Below are positions 49,247 to 56,837 of a stretch of DNA of 64,000 nt, piece after piece. The stretch spans positions 186,001 through 250,000 of the forward strand of contig CAZHTC010000002.1 of the NCBI GenBank assembly GCA_964535575.1, given 5' to 3'. The notes under the pieces were generated by a model. It was not told where the DNA came from, searched no databases, and worked only from the letters and a program-made list of their open reading frames with translations. This DNA is from JAGPCK01 sp964535575. GTDB lineage: Bacteria; Bacteroidota; Bacteroidia; UKL13-3. A program made the translations under genes and the position numbers. Numbering within the stretch: the stretch's first letter is position 1; every line of letters begins with the position of its first letter.

Positions 49247-50623
49247 ATGAATATAGGCAAAAAAAAGAAACCGCGTGCATTAACATACTTACTCATTTTA
49301 GCAGGCCTTCTTATACTTTTTTTTATAGTAGGGAAGTCGGCCGGATGGATTGGTAAAAAAGAAGTAACGAAAGTTACCGTGGCTAAAGTTACTTACCGCA
49401 CCATTGTAGAAACGGTATCGGCCAATGGAAAAATACAACCTGAAAAGGAAGTGAAAATAAGTTCTGATGTATCGGGTGAAATTGTAGATATGTATGTGAA
49501 GGAAGGAGATTCGGTTGTAAAGGGAAAATTGTTGTGCAGAATTAATCCGGAAATTTACATCACTTCACTCGATCGGGCGAATGCTTCATTAAATAATGCC
49601 CGCGCTCAGCTGGCCAGTTCAAAGGCGAGGCTGTTACAGTCGGAGGCCCGCTACAACGAGTTGCGTTTAACATACGAACGGAATAAAAAACTGTATGACC
49701 AAAAGGTTCTTTCAGATGCCGAATTTGAAACAACCAAATCCTCGTTTCTGAATGCTCAGGCGGAAGTGGAAGCAACCAAACAAAGTATAAAAGCGGCCGA
49801 ATATACCGTTGCCAGTTTTGAAGCATCGGTAAATGAGGCAGGGAAAAGTTTAAATCGTACCGAAATTTTTGCACCGGTAAGCGGAATTATTTCCAAACTG
49901 AATGTAGAAAAGGGAGAACGCGTGGTGGGAACATCGCAAATGCCCGGTACCGAAATGATGCGCATTGCCAACCTGGCCGATATGGAAGCAAGGGTGGAGG
50001 TAAATGAAAACGATATTATACGGGTAAGCGTTGGCGACACAGCCACTGTGGAAGTGGATGCATACCTGAATCGCAAATTTTTGGGTGTTGTTACAGAAGT
50101 GGCCAACTCGGCTAATTTAGCAGGCGTATCAGCTGATCAGGTAACAAATTTTACTGTAAAAATCCGAATGCTCAAATCTTCCTACAGCGATTTACTTAAA
50201 GCGAGTCGTGCCCCGTTTCGGCCGGGAATGAGTGCTTCTGTTGAAATACAAACTGACATGGTGGCAAATGTTCCAAGCATACCGGTGGTGGCTGTAACCT
50301 CGCGTGGAGGTGATGGAAAAGAAACCGGAAAAATGAAAAAGGAAGAGTCGGACAAAGAAGACGAGAAAAAGGAAGAGTTGAAAGAAGTGGTTTTTGTTTA
50401 CAAAGACGGCAAAGCCGTGATGCGTGAAGTAAAGTATGGAATTCAGGATCAGGAGTTCATTCATATCATTAGTGGTATTGAGAAAAATGATGAGGTAATC
50501 AGCGGCCCGTATAATACCATTTCCAAAAAATTAAAGGATGGGGAAGCTGTGATGAAAGTGACCGAAAAGGAATTGTTTGAATCAACTATGAAAGCTGGCC
50601 CTCCTGCTAAAGAAGGAGATTGA
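49247..50623 (+). CDS. Efflux periplasmic adaptor (membrane fusion protein, MacA/HlyD-like)
   Basis: A 458-residue adaptor between inner pump and TolC. I choose ATG 49247, which directly precedes a basic stretch and the N-terminal membrane helix ('ALTYLLILAGLLILFFIVG'). Features: lipoyl half-motif 'ISSDVSGEIVDMYVKEGDSVVKGKLL', a hairpin coiled coil at about residues 90-185, the second lipoyl half ('IFAPVSGIISKLNVEKGERV'), beta-barrel and membrane-proximal domains, and a charged Lys/Glu-rich insert near residues 355-385. The membrane helix instead of a lipobox fits MacA-type adaptors that work with ABC permeases. No MacB or RND gene follows; gpsA is next. Confidence 0.9.
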   Translation: MNIGKKKKPRALTYLLILAGLLILFFIVGKSAGWIGKKEVTKVTVAKVTYRTIVETVSANGKIQPEKEVKISSDVSGEIVDMYVKEGDSVVKGKLLCRINPEIYITSLDRANASLNNARAQLASSKARLLQSEARYNELRLTYERNKKLYDQKVLSDAEFETTKSSFLNAQAEVEATKQSIKAAEYTVASFEASVNEAGKSLNRTEIFAPVSGIISKLNVEKGERVVGTSQMPGTEMMRIANLADMEARVEVNENDIIRVSVGDTATVEVDAYLNRKFLGVVTEVANSANLAGVSADQVTNFTVKIRMLKSSYSDLLKASRAPFRPGMSASVEIQTDMVANVPSIPVVAVTSRGGDGKETGKMKKEESDKEDEKKEELKEVVFVYKDGKAVMREVKYGIQDQEFIHIISGIEKNDEVISGPYNTISKKLKDGEAVMKVTEKELFESTMKAGPPAKEGD

Positions 50624-50659
50624 GGGAATTTGTTCATACACGTATAATTTCACAAAAAA

Positions 50660-51688
50660 ATGCATCTTTGCATGGTGCAGTCAGTTTCTAAACATATTGC
50701 AGTTATTGGCGGGGGAAGTTGGGGAACAGCTTTGGTTAAAATTCTTAGTGATAGTTTAACCTTAAATGATCCACCGCTAAACTGGTGGGTGAGAGGCTCG
50801 GATAATGCATCTTATATCAATCAATATCATCATAATCCCAGATACCTGAGTTCGGTTCAGATCAATTCGGACAAAGTGAAAGTTTCTTCAGATTTAATTC
50901 GCACCATTGCATCTTCCGAAATGCTGCTTTTTGCCATTCCTTCAGCCTTTCTTGATGATAGTTTAAAAGAGGTCAACAGCCATATGCTGCAAAATAAACT
51001 GGTGATTTCGGCAATTAAAGGAATAGTACCCCAAACCAGTAATCTGGTGGCAGAATATTTCCATAATAGTTTTGATGTCGCTTATACCGATATGTTAGTT
51101 ATTTCAGGTCCATGCCATGCCGAGGAAGTTGCTCTTGAAAAACTGTCTTTTTTAACCATTGCAGGGCAGAATAAGGAATACGTTCAACAGTTCGCTTCGC
51201 AACTGGCAGGTAGGTTTATTAAAACCGTAACAAGTGATGATATTTTCGGGACAGAGTATGCAGCAGTACTCAAAAATATTTATGCTCTCGCCAACGGAAT
51301 TTGTCACGGATTGGGCTATGGTGATAATTTTCAGGCGGTGCTTATCGCTAACTCCATAAAAGAGATTGAACGTTTTCTCGATAAAATATTTCCAACTCAC
51401 CGCGAGGTAACCGATTCAGCCTATCTGGGCGACTTGCTTGTAACGGCTTACTCACAATTCAGCCGCAACCGTACTTTCGGAAATATGATTGGAAAAGGAT
51501 ATTCAGTTAAGGCGGCACAACTTGAAATGAATATGATTGCCGAAGGGTATTATGCTGTAAAGTCTATGTATGAGCTTAATAAACAGTATCAGGTGAATAT
51601 GCCGATTATGGAGGCCGTTTATAACATACTTTACCGGGGGGCTTCGGCCAGTGATGAAATCAGGACACTGATCCCTTCATTAAGTTAA
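50660..51688 (+). CDS. gpsA: NAD(P)H-dependent glycerol-3-phosphate dehydrogenase
   Basis: GpsA reduces dihydroxyacetone phosphate to sn-glycerol 3-phosphate for phospholipid synthesis. The 342-residue protein has the nucleotide-binding GGGSWGTALVK near residues 17-27, 'SGPCHAEEVA' around 151-160, and 'GTEYAAVLKNIYALANGICHGLGYGDN' around 195-221, with the active-site Lys in this stretch. ATG 50660 is the first start, but ATG 50672 (four codons later) lies closer to a CATCTTTG that resembles a -7 box, so the true protein may begin there. It is separated from the adaptor gene by 36 bases. Confidence 0.95.
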   Translation: MHLCMVQSVSKHIAVIGGGSWGTALVKILSDSLTLNDPPLNWWVRGSDNASYINQYHHNPRYLSSVQINSDKVKVSSDLIRTIASSEMLLFAIPSAFLDDSLKEVNSHMLQNKLVISAIKGIVPQTSNLVAEYFHNSFDVAYTDMLVISGPCHAEEVALEKLSFLTIAGQNKEYVQQFASQLAGRFIKTVTSDDIFGTEYAAVLKNIYALANGICHGLGYGDNFQAVLIANSIKEIERFLDKIFPTHREVTDSAYLGDLLVTAYSQFSRNRTFGNMIGKGYSVKAAQLEMNMIAEGYYAVKSMYELNKQYQVNMPIMEAVYNILYRGASASDEIRTLIPSLS

Positions 51689-51760
51689 TAAATCGTAAAA
51701 AATAATTTTCGGCCATACCAAACAGGGCATAATTTTGGTTAATCAATCTGAAAGCTAATT

Positions 51761-51768
51761 AAGGAGGG
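51761..51768 (+). promoter_or_regulatory. Canonical Shine-Dalgarno sequence AAGGAGGG
   Basis: AAGGAGGG ends 4 bases before the ATG at 51773. It pairs almost fully with the 16S rRNA anti-SD. Bacteroidota genes rarely have such a site and I see no other equally strong one in this window, so it both supports the start codon and marks this gene as unusual. Confidence 0.7.
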
Positions 51769-51772
51769 AACC

Positions 51773-51994
51773 ATGAAATCAAAAATGCTCGATTATTATC
51801 AGCACGTTCTGCAAGCGGTTAGTTTTGATAAAACCTTGTTTGAAAAGGAATTAATCAAATCGGTAAAGGCACTGGTACTGTATGAAGAATTTGCCGACTT
51901 AAAACAATGGTGCATTACAAAGTTTAATGATTCGTACAGTTCAATCCTGGAACGTGTTTTCAGCGAGTATGAACTTAAGTTCAGTTCGGTGTAA
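51773..51994 (+). CDS. Small hypothetical protein (73 aa)
   Basis: I do not recognise this protein. It is predicted helical, soluble and near neutral in charge, with no signal peptide or membrane helix. The pattern 'LYEEFADLKQWCITKFND' and the regular spacing of hydrophobic residues suggest a small helical bundle. It is preceded by a strong AAGGAGGG ribosome binding site, which argues that it is translated. It is alone on the plus strand and ends four bases before the rnc stop on the other strand. Confidence 0.75.
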   Translation: MKSKMLDYYQHVLQAVSFDKTLFEKELIKSVKALVLYEEFADLKQWCITKFNDSYSSILERVFSEYELKFSSV

Positions 51995-51997
51995 CCG

Positions 51998-52759
51998 TTA
52001 GCTTTTCACTTCAAAAATATTTAACAGTTCGCAGGCTTTTTCAGCCGCAATTTGTTCTGCTTTTTTCTTGGAATAATCTTCTCCTATACCGTACTCAACA
52101 CCGTCTACCATTAGTTTAATTTTGTACAGTTTCATTTTCCCGCTTTTTATTTCTTCCAGCAGTTCAAAGTCAAGGGTGCGGTTATTGCGCTGAGCCCATT
52201 CAAGCAATCTTCCTTTAAAATTTTTCTCGGTGGTTTCCAGCTTATCTACATCAATATGATAACTCAAAATTTTGCGGTAGATGAATTTTTTTGCTGCCAC
52301 ATACCCGTGGTCAAGGTAAATTGCCCCGATTAATGCTTCAAACGCATTCCCAAATAAGGCCCGTTTGTTAATTGGATTATCAAACTGTCGGGCATCGTAT
52401 TTTACCAGTTTGTCTACGCCCATTTTCAGAGCCAGATCATTTAATGATTCTCTGCTTACCACCTTTGAGCGCATCTCGGTTAAAAAGCCTTCGTTTTTAT
52501 AAGGGAATTTCAAAAAAAGATATTCGGCCACTACTGTACTTAAAACCGAATCTCCTAAAAATTCAAGTCGCTCGTTGCTGTTCCTGAATCCGTTGTCTTT
52601 GAGTGTGGCAGAAACAGAATGGTGCCTGAATGCCTGCCTGTATAAGCGAAGTTTGTACGGGCGTAAACCAATAATATTTTTGATAGTACGGTAGAATAAT
52701 CGCTCTTTGGAAAGAAGGAGGCGGGGCCATTTTATCCAAAAAAGAAATCGGGATACCAA
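51998..52759 (-). CDS. rnc: Ribonuclease III
   Basis: RNase III cuts double-stranded RNA and matures rRNA and some mRNAs. The 253-residue protein has the catalytic signature 'NERLEFLGDSVLSTVVAEYL' around residues 61-80, the second acidic site 'NAFEALIGAIYLDHGY' around 136-150 and a C-terminal double-stranded RNA binding domain ending in 'KKAEQIAAEKACELL'. The start appears to be TTG at 52759; a stop codon lies five codons upstream and no ATG precedes the conserved region. It is the third gene of the run acpP-fabF-rnc, an order found in many bacteria. Confidence 0.95.
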   Translation of the reverse strand: MVSRFLFWIKWPRLLLSKERLFYRTIKNIIGLRPYKLRLYRQAFRHHSVSATLKDNGFRNSNERLEFLGDSVLSTVVAEYLFLKFPYKNEGFLTEMRSKVVSRESLNDLALKMGVDKLVKYDARQFDNPINKRALFGNAFEALIGAIYLDHGYVAAKKFIYRKILSYHIDVDKLETTEKNFKGRLLEWAQRNNRTLDFELLEEIKSGKMKLYKIKLMVDGVEYGIGEDYSKKKAEQIAAEKACELLNIFEVKS

Positions 52760-52780
52760 ACTTACCTCTGTTTAATACTC

Positions 52781-54034
52781 CTAATCTTCAAACTTTTTGA
52801 AGATTACGGTTACGTTATGCCCACCAAACCCAAAGGTATTGCTGAGGGCTGCGCGAATATTGCGCTTTTGAGCAGTATTAAAGGTAAAGTTTAGTTTATT
52901 GTCTAATTGCGGATCATCCGTAAAGTGGTTGATGGTAGGGGGGATGATTCCTTCTTTTAATGCCATAATGGTGGCAATAGCTTCAACGGCCCCTGCACCG
53001 CCCAGCAAGTGGCCGGTCATGGATTTGGTTGAACTGATATTGAGGTTATAGGCATGGTCGCCAAAAACTTTCTGAATTGCCAGCGTTTCGGCCACATCAC
53101 CCAGTGGAGTGGAAGTTCCGTGAACGTTGATATAATCAATATCTGACGGTTTAAGACCGGCATCATCCAGAGCAGTGTTCATTACGGTTATTACACCCAG
53201 GCCTTCAGGGTGTGGGGCAGTAATATGGTAGGCATCAGCCGAAAGTCCGCATCCTGCCACTTCAGCGTAAATTTTTGCTCCGCGCGCTTTGGCATGTTCG
53301 TAATCTTCAATTATTAATGCTCCGGAGCCTTCACCCAACACAAACCCGTCCCTGTGAAGATCGAAAGGACGGGAAGCAGTTTTAGGATCATCATTGCGCT
53401 CTGATAGTGCTTTCATGGAATTAAATCCACCCATGGCAGGTTCATTTACGCAGGCTTCCGAACCACCGGTAACCACCACATCGGCTTTTCCGGCTTTAAT
53501 ATAAAAGAACGCATCAGCCAGTGCATTGTTAGATGAAGCACAGGCTGAAACCGTGGTGTAATTTGCTCCTCTGAAACCGTGACGAATAGAGATATGACCG
53601 GAAGCAATATCCGCAATCATCATCGGTATAAAAAATGGACTGAAACGTGGCGGTCCGTTACTTTTTACGTAATCAACAACCTCTTTGTAAAAACTGGTAA
53701 GGCCTCCAATACCCGAACCCCAGATTACGGCAACCCGGTCTTTGTTGATTTTTTCAACATCAATGCCCGAATCTTTAATGGCTTCATCTGTGGTTACCAA
53801 CGCATAATGCGTATACGGGTCCATTCTTCTCGCCTCCTTTCGGTCTATAAAATTTTGAACATCAAAATTTTTAACCTCACAGGCAAATTGCGTTTTAAAT
53901 GAACTGGCGTCAAAACGGGTAATAGGTGCAGCACCACTCACACCGTTGGTCAAACCGGCCCAATATTCAGCCAATGTATTACCAATCGGTGTAAGTGCAC
54001 CCAGTCCGGTAATAACGACTCTCCGAGACGTCAT
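52781..54034 (-). CDS. fabF: 3-oxoacyl-[ACP] synthase II FabF
   Basis: FabF condenses malonyl-ACP with acyl-ACP in fatty acid elongation. The 417-residue protein has the Cys-His-His set: Cys in 'TTVSACASSNNALADA' around residue 164, His in 'NVHGTSTPLGD' around 304, and His in 'STKSMTGHLLGGAGAVEA' around 341. The start 'SRRVVITGLGALTPIGN' and the ending 'SNTFGFGGHNVTVIF' are typical. It is 12 bases after acpP and 21 bases before rnc on the same strand. Confidence 0.98.
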   Translation of the reverse strand: MTSRRVVITGLGALTPIGNTLAEYWAGLTNGVSGAAPITRFDASSFKTQFACEVKNFDVQNFIDRKEARRMDPYTHYALVTTDEAIKDSGIDVEKINKDRVAVIWGSGIGGLTSFYKEVVDYVKSNGPPRFSPFFIPMMIADIASGHISIRHGFRGANYTTVSACASSNNALADAFFYIKAGKADVVVTGGSEACVNEPAMGGFNSMKALSERNDDPKTASRPFDLHRDGFVLGEGSGALIIEDYEHAKARGAKIYAEVAGCGLSADAYHITAPHPEGLGVITVMNTALDDAGLKPSDIDYINVHGTSTPLGDVAETLAIQKVFGDHAYNLNISSTKSMTGHLLGGAGAVEAIATIMALKEGIIPPTINHFTDDPQLDNKLNFTFNTAQKRNIRAALSNTFGFGGHNVTVIFKKFED

Positions 54035-54046
54035 TCAGTATCTAAA

Positions 54047-54283
54047 TTATTTAGCGTTTTTTACGATGTAATCAATCGCGTCAGCTACGGTGCCGATCTT
54101 TTCAGCCTGATCATCAGGGATAGCGATATTGAATTCTTTTTCAAATTCCATAATCAGTTCTACCGTATCTAATGAATCTGCACCCAAATCGTTGGTGAAA
54201 CTCGCCTCTGGAGTAACCTCTGCCTCTTCAACCCCCAACTTGTCAATGATAATTGACTTAACTCTTGTTGCAATGTCTGACAT
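54047..54283 (-). CDS. acpP: Acyl carrier protein
   Basis: ACP carries growing acyl chains on a phosphopantetheine arm. The 78-residue, very acidic protein has the attachment motif DLGADSLDTVELIMEFE, with the Ser at about residue 36 as the modified residue. The size is standard. It is the first gene of the acpP-fabF-rnc run. A perfect inverted repeat lies 34 bases upstream in the divergent region (54317-54337). Confidence 0.98.
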   Translation of the reverse strand: MSDIATRVKSIIIDKLGVEEAEVTPEASFTNDLGADSLDTVELIMEFEKEFNIAIPDDQAEKIGTVADAIDYIVKNAK

Positions 54284-54316
54284 AATGGTATGTTTAATAT
54301 TATTTTAAATTGAGAG

Positions 54317-54337
54317 TGCAAATAACAGATATTTGCA
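54317..54337. promoter_or_regulatory. Perfect 8-bp inverted repeat between acpP and the pyk operon
   Basis: TGCAAATA (54317-54324) and TATTTGCA (54330-54337) flank 5 bases. It lies between the divergent acpP and IPExxxVDY/pyk starts, where an operator for a dimeric regulator could act on both. No regulator is identified. Confidence 0.4.
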
Positions 54338-54381
54338 TAAAAAAGACAAAAAAAAATAAGACCTTTAAAAACAGCTCATTA

Positions 54382-54813
54382 ATGGCAAAAAGCACAAAAA
54401 AGCTGGTATTGGAAATAGAGCCTGATTACGATTTTAGGCTTATGGGCATCGTTTGCTCCCAGCCGGGGTACAAACTTGGATGGTTATTTAATCAATCTTT
54501 AAACTTTGATTTAAACAGAGATGAAGATATAGAAGTACATTTGCCACGAAAAAAAGAGACTGCCTGTTTTGAGTTTTATCAGTTTAAGGATGAGGAACAG
54601 CGGCTTGAGTATTATTTTTTGTCCAATAAATCGTTAGGAAACTACCTGGTAGCCGAAATGAAACAAGTTGATTACTGGTTGCTGATCAAAGGTCTTTTTG
54701 AAAACCTGAATGAACCGCGCTTGTTAGCCAAAGTGAAAGCTATTCAACAGATTCAAACAGCGTTTTATGTAGATATAGAGTCATTGAAGTCGAAAGAGAA
54801 TTTAATTTTTTAG
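54382..54813 (+). CDS. IPExxxVDY family protein
   Basis: A 143-residue protein of the small Bacteroidota family named for the motif IPExxxVDY, usually found next to pyruvate kinase or acpP. The motif is seen as 'VAEMKQVDYWLLIKG' at about residues 97-112, so the first two residues are Val-Ala instead of Ile-Pro. The N-terminal half is beta-rich ('YDFRLMGIVCSQPGYKLGWLFN'). I choose ATG 54382; a longer frame from a TTG at 54310 would overlap the inverted repeat and adds a very Lys-rich stretch. The function is unknown. pyk follows after one base. Confidence 0.88.
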   Translation: MAKSTKKLVLEIEPDYDFRLMGIVCSQPGYKLGWLFNQSLNFDLNRDEDIEVHLPRKKETACFEFYQFKDEEQRLEYYFLSNKSLGNYLVAEMKQVDYWLLIKGLFENLNEPRLLAKVKAIQQIQTAFYVDIESLKSKENLIF

Positions 54814-54814
54814 C

Positions 54815-56245
54815 ATGATAAAGTTTAACAGAACAAAGATTGTAGCAACCATAGGGCCTGCATCTTCAAGCATAGAAATGTTGCGTAAAATTATTGAACA
54901 GGGGGTTGATGTATGCCGGTTAAATTTTTCACACGGCAGTTATGACGATCACTTAAAGGTAATTGAGAATATTAATAAGGTAAACGAGGAGCTTGACAGT
55001 CCGGCCTGTATTCTGCTCGATTTGCAGGGACCTAAATTACGCATTGGGGAAGTGGCAGAAGGAGGCATTCATTTAACCGCAGGAGAAACCATTGAAGTTA
55101 CAACCGAAAAAATGGTGGGGACTGCCAAATTATTATCTGTTGATTTTCCGCAACTGCCGGTTGATGTGAAGGAAGGTGAACGCATATTATTGGATGATGG
55201 TAAAATTGAATTACTGGTACTTGAAACCGACAGGAAAACGAAAATCAAGGCTAAGGTAATTTATGGCGGAGTGCTCACTTCGAAAAAGGGATTTAACTTG
55301 CCCGATACCCGGTTGTCCATTCCAAGTCTTACAGAAAAAGATAAACGCGATTTAGAATTCGGACTTCAGCACGGGGTTGACTGGGTTGGTTTATCATTTG
55401 TGCGCAAAGCCGATGATATTATTGAACTGAAACAACTCATCAAGCAACACGGCAGTGATGCGTACGTGGTGGCTAAAATAGAAAAACCCGAGGCCGTGCG
55501 CAATCTGGAAGAAATTCTTCAGGTTACCGATGCGGCTATGGTTGCAAGGGGCGATTTGGGAGTGGAAATGCCCATGGAGGATGTTCCAATCATACAAAAA
55601 CGGATTGTAAAACGGGGGCTGGAGCTGTCAAAACCTGTAATTATTGCCACCCAAATGATGGAAAGCATGATTACTAATCCAAATCCAACTCGTGCCGAAG
55701 CAAATGATGTGGCCAATGCGGTAATGGATGGTGCCGATGCTGTGATGTTAAGTGCCGAAACATCGGTTGGAAAATATCCGGTGAAAGTAGTGGAAGCCAT
55801 GCAACGTATTATTGCCAATGTGGAAGAAAATACCAATGCTCCTTTTTTCAAAGGGAAAAGGCCCGATGATCATTCTCCTACTTTTATGTCGGATGAAGTA
55901 TGTTTCACTGCAGTTCGGATGTCGGATCACTTGAATGCAAATGCCATTACCGGCCTCACTCAATCGGGGTATACCGGATTTAAAATTGCAAGTTTCCGGC
56001 CCAAAGCGCATATTTATATTTTCACTGCCAATAAACGGTTGCTCACCCGAATGAATCTGGTATGGGGGGTAAGAAGTTTCTATTACAATAAAATGGTATC
56101 AACCGATGAAACCTTTAATGATATTAACCAGGGATTGAAAAAGCAGGGTTTTGTAGCAAAGGGAGAGGTGGTAATTAATACGGCCAGTATGCCCATCCAT
56201 GAACGGTTGCGCACCAATAGTTTAAAAATTACAGTTATTGAGTAG
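54815..56245 (+). CDS. pyk: Pyruvate kinase
   Basis: Pyruvate kinase converts phosphoenolpyruvate and ADP to pyruvate and ATP. The 476-residue protein has the expected elements: 'TKIVATIGPASSS' at residues ~7-19, 'RLNFSHGSYDDH' near 34-45, the active-site Lys region 'VVAKIEKPEAVRNLEEI' near 218-234, 'ARGDLGVEMPMEDVPIIQKRI' near 245-265 and 'TQMMESMITNPNPTRAEANDVANAVMDGADAVMLSAETSVGKYP' near 280-322. The C-terminal domain is complete. It follows the IPExxxVDY gene directly and precedes DUF2480. Confidence 0.98.
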   Translation: MIKFNRTKIVATIGPASSSIEMLRKIIEQGVDVCRLNFSHGSYDDHLKVIENINKVNEELDSPACILLDLQGPKLRIGEVAEGGIHLTAGETIEVTTEKMVGTAKLLSVDFPQLPVDVKEGERILLDDGKIELLVLETDRKTKIKAKVIYGGVLTSKKGFNLPDTRLSIPSLTEKDKRDLEFGLQHGVDWVGLSFVRKADDIIELKQLIKQHGSDAYVVAKIEKPEAVRNLEEILQVTDAAMVARGDLGVEMPMEDVPIIQKRIVKRGLELSKPVIIATQMMESMITNPNPTRAEANDVANAVMDGADAVMLSAETSVGKYPVKVVEAMQRIIANVEENTNAPFFKGKRPDDHSPTFMSDEVCFTAVRMSDHLNANAITGLTQSGYTGFKIASFRPKAHIYIFTANKRLLTRMNLVWGVRSFYYNKMVSTDETFNDINQGLKKQGFVAKGEVVINTASMPIHERLRTNSLKITVIE

Positions 56246-56249
56246 GCTT

Positions 56250-56756
56250 ATGGGTGATGAGCTGGTAAATAAAGTAGCTTCAAGTAATCTGGTTTCTATC
56301 GACCTGGAAGAGTTTGCCGATAAACATCCCGTGGCCGAACTGGATATTCGACCTCAATTGGTAAATGGATTTTTGCTTCGTGAAAAAGATTTCAGAGAGT
56401 TTATCGCTTCGCACAACTGGGAGCAGTACAAAAATGCGAATGTGGCTGTTTACTGCAGTGCCGATGCCATTATTCCCAAATGGGCTTTTATGCTGGTAGC
56501 GCAGGCGTTGAATCCTTATGCAAACATGGTTGTTTTTGGCCCACGGGTAGTGCTCGAAACTGTTTTGTTTCAGAAGGCTCTTTCCAAAATTAATCCGGAG
56601 GATTACCGTGACAAACGCATTGTGGTAAAAGGTTGCGGAGATAAAGAGGTTCCTGTTGCCGCTTATGTAGAAATTACGCGCCTTCTTGCTCCTGTTGCAA
56701 AAAGCATTATGTACGGAGAGCCTTGTTCAACCGTACCGGTTTTTAAACGTAAATAA
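56250..56756 (+). CDS. DUF2480 family protein
   Basis: A 168-residue protein with the DUF2480 layout ('MGDELVNKVASSNLVSIDLEEF' start; 'FREFIASHNWEQYKNANVAVYCSADAIIPKWAFMLV' in the middle; 'KGCGDKEVPVAAYVEITRLLAPVAKSIMYGEPCSTVPVFK' at the end). The function is unknown. The conserved Cys/His residues (YCSADA, KGCG, EPCS) could bind a metal, which is a guess. ATG 56250 is chosen; a TTG at 56238 overlaps pyk. It lies 4 bases after the pyk stop. Confidence 0.92.
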   Translation: MGDELVNKVASSNLVSIDLEEFADKHPVAELDIRPQLVNGFLLREKDFREFIASHNWEQYKNANVAVYCSADAIIPKWAFMLVAQALNPYANMVVFGPRVVLETVLFQKALSKINPEDYRDKRIVVKGCGDKEVPVAAYVEITRLLAPVAKSIMYGEPCSTVPVFKRK

Positions 56757-56837
56757 TTTTCACCTTTCTCAGGTATGATTTTAATCAGCGCAAACTGTGA
56801 AATATTATTCAATAAATTCGCATAAAAATTTTATCAT

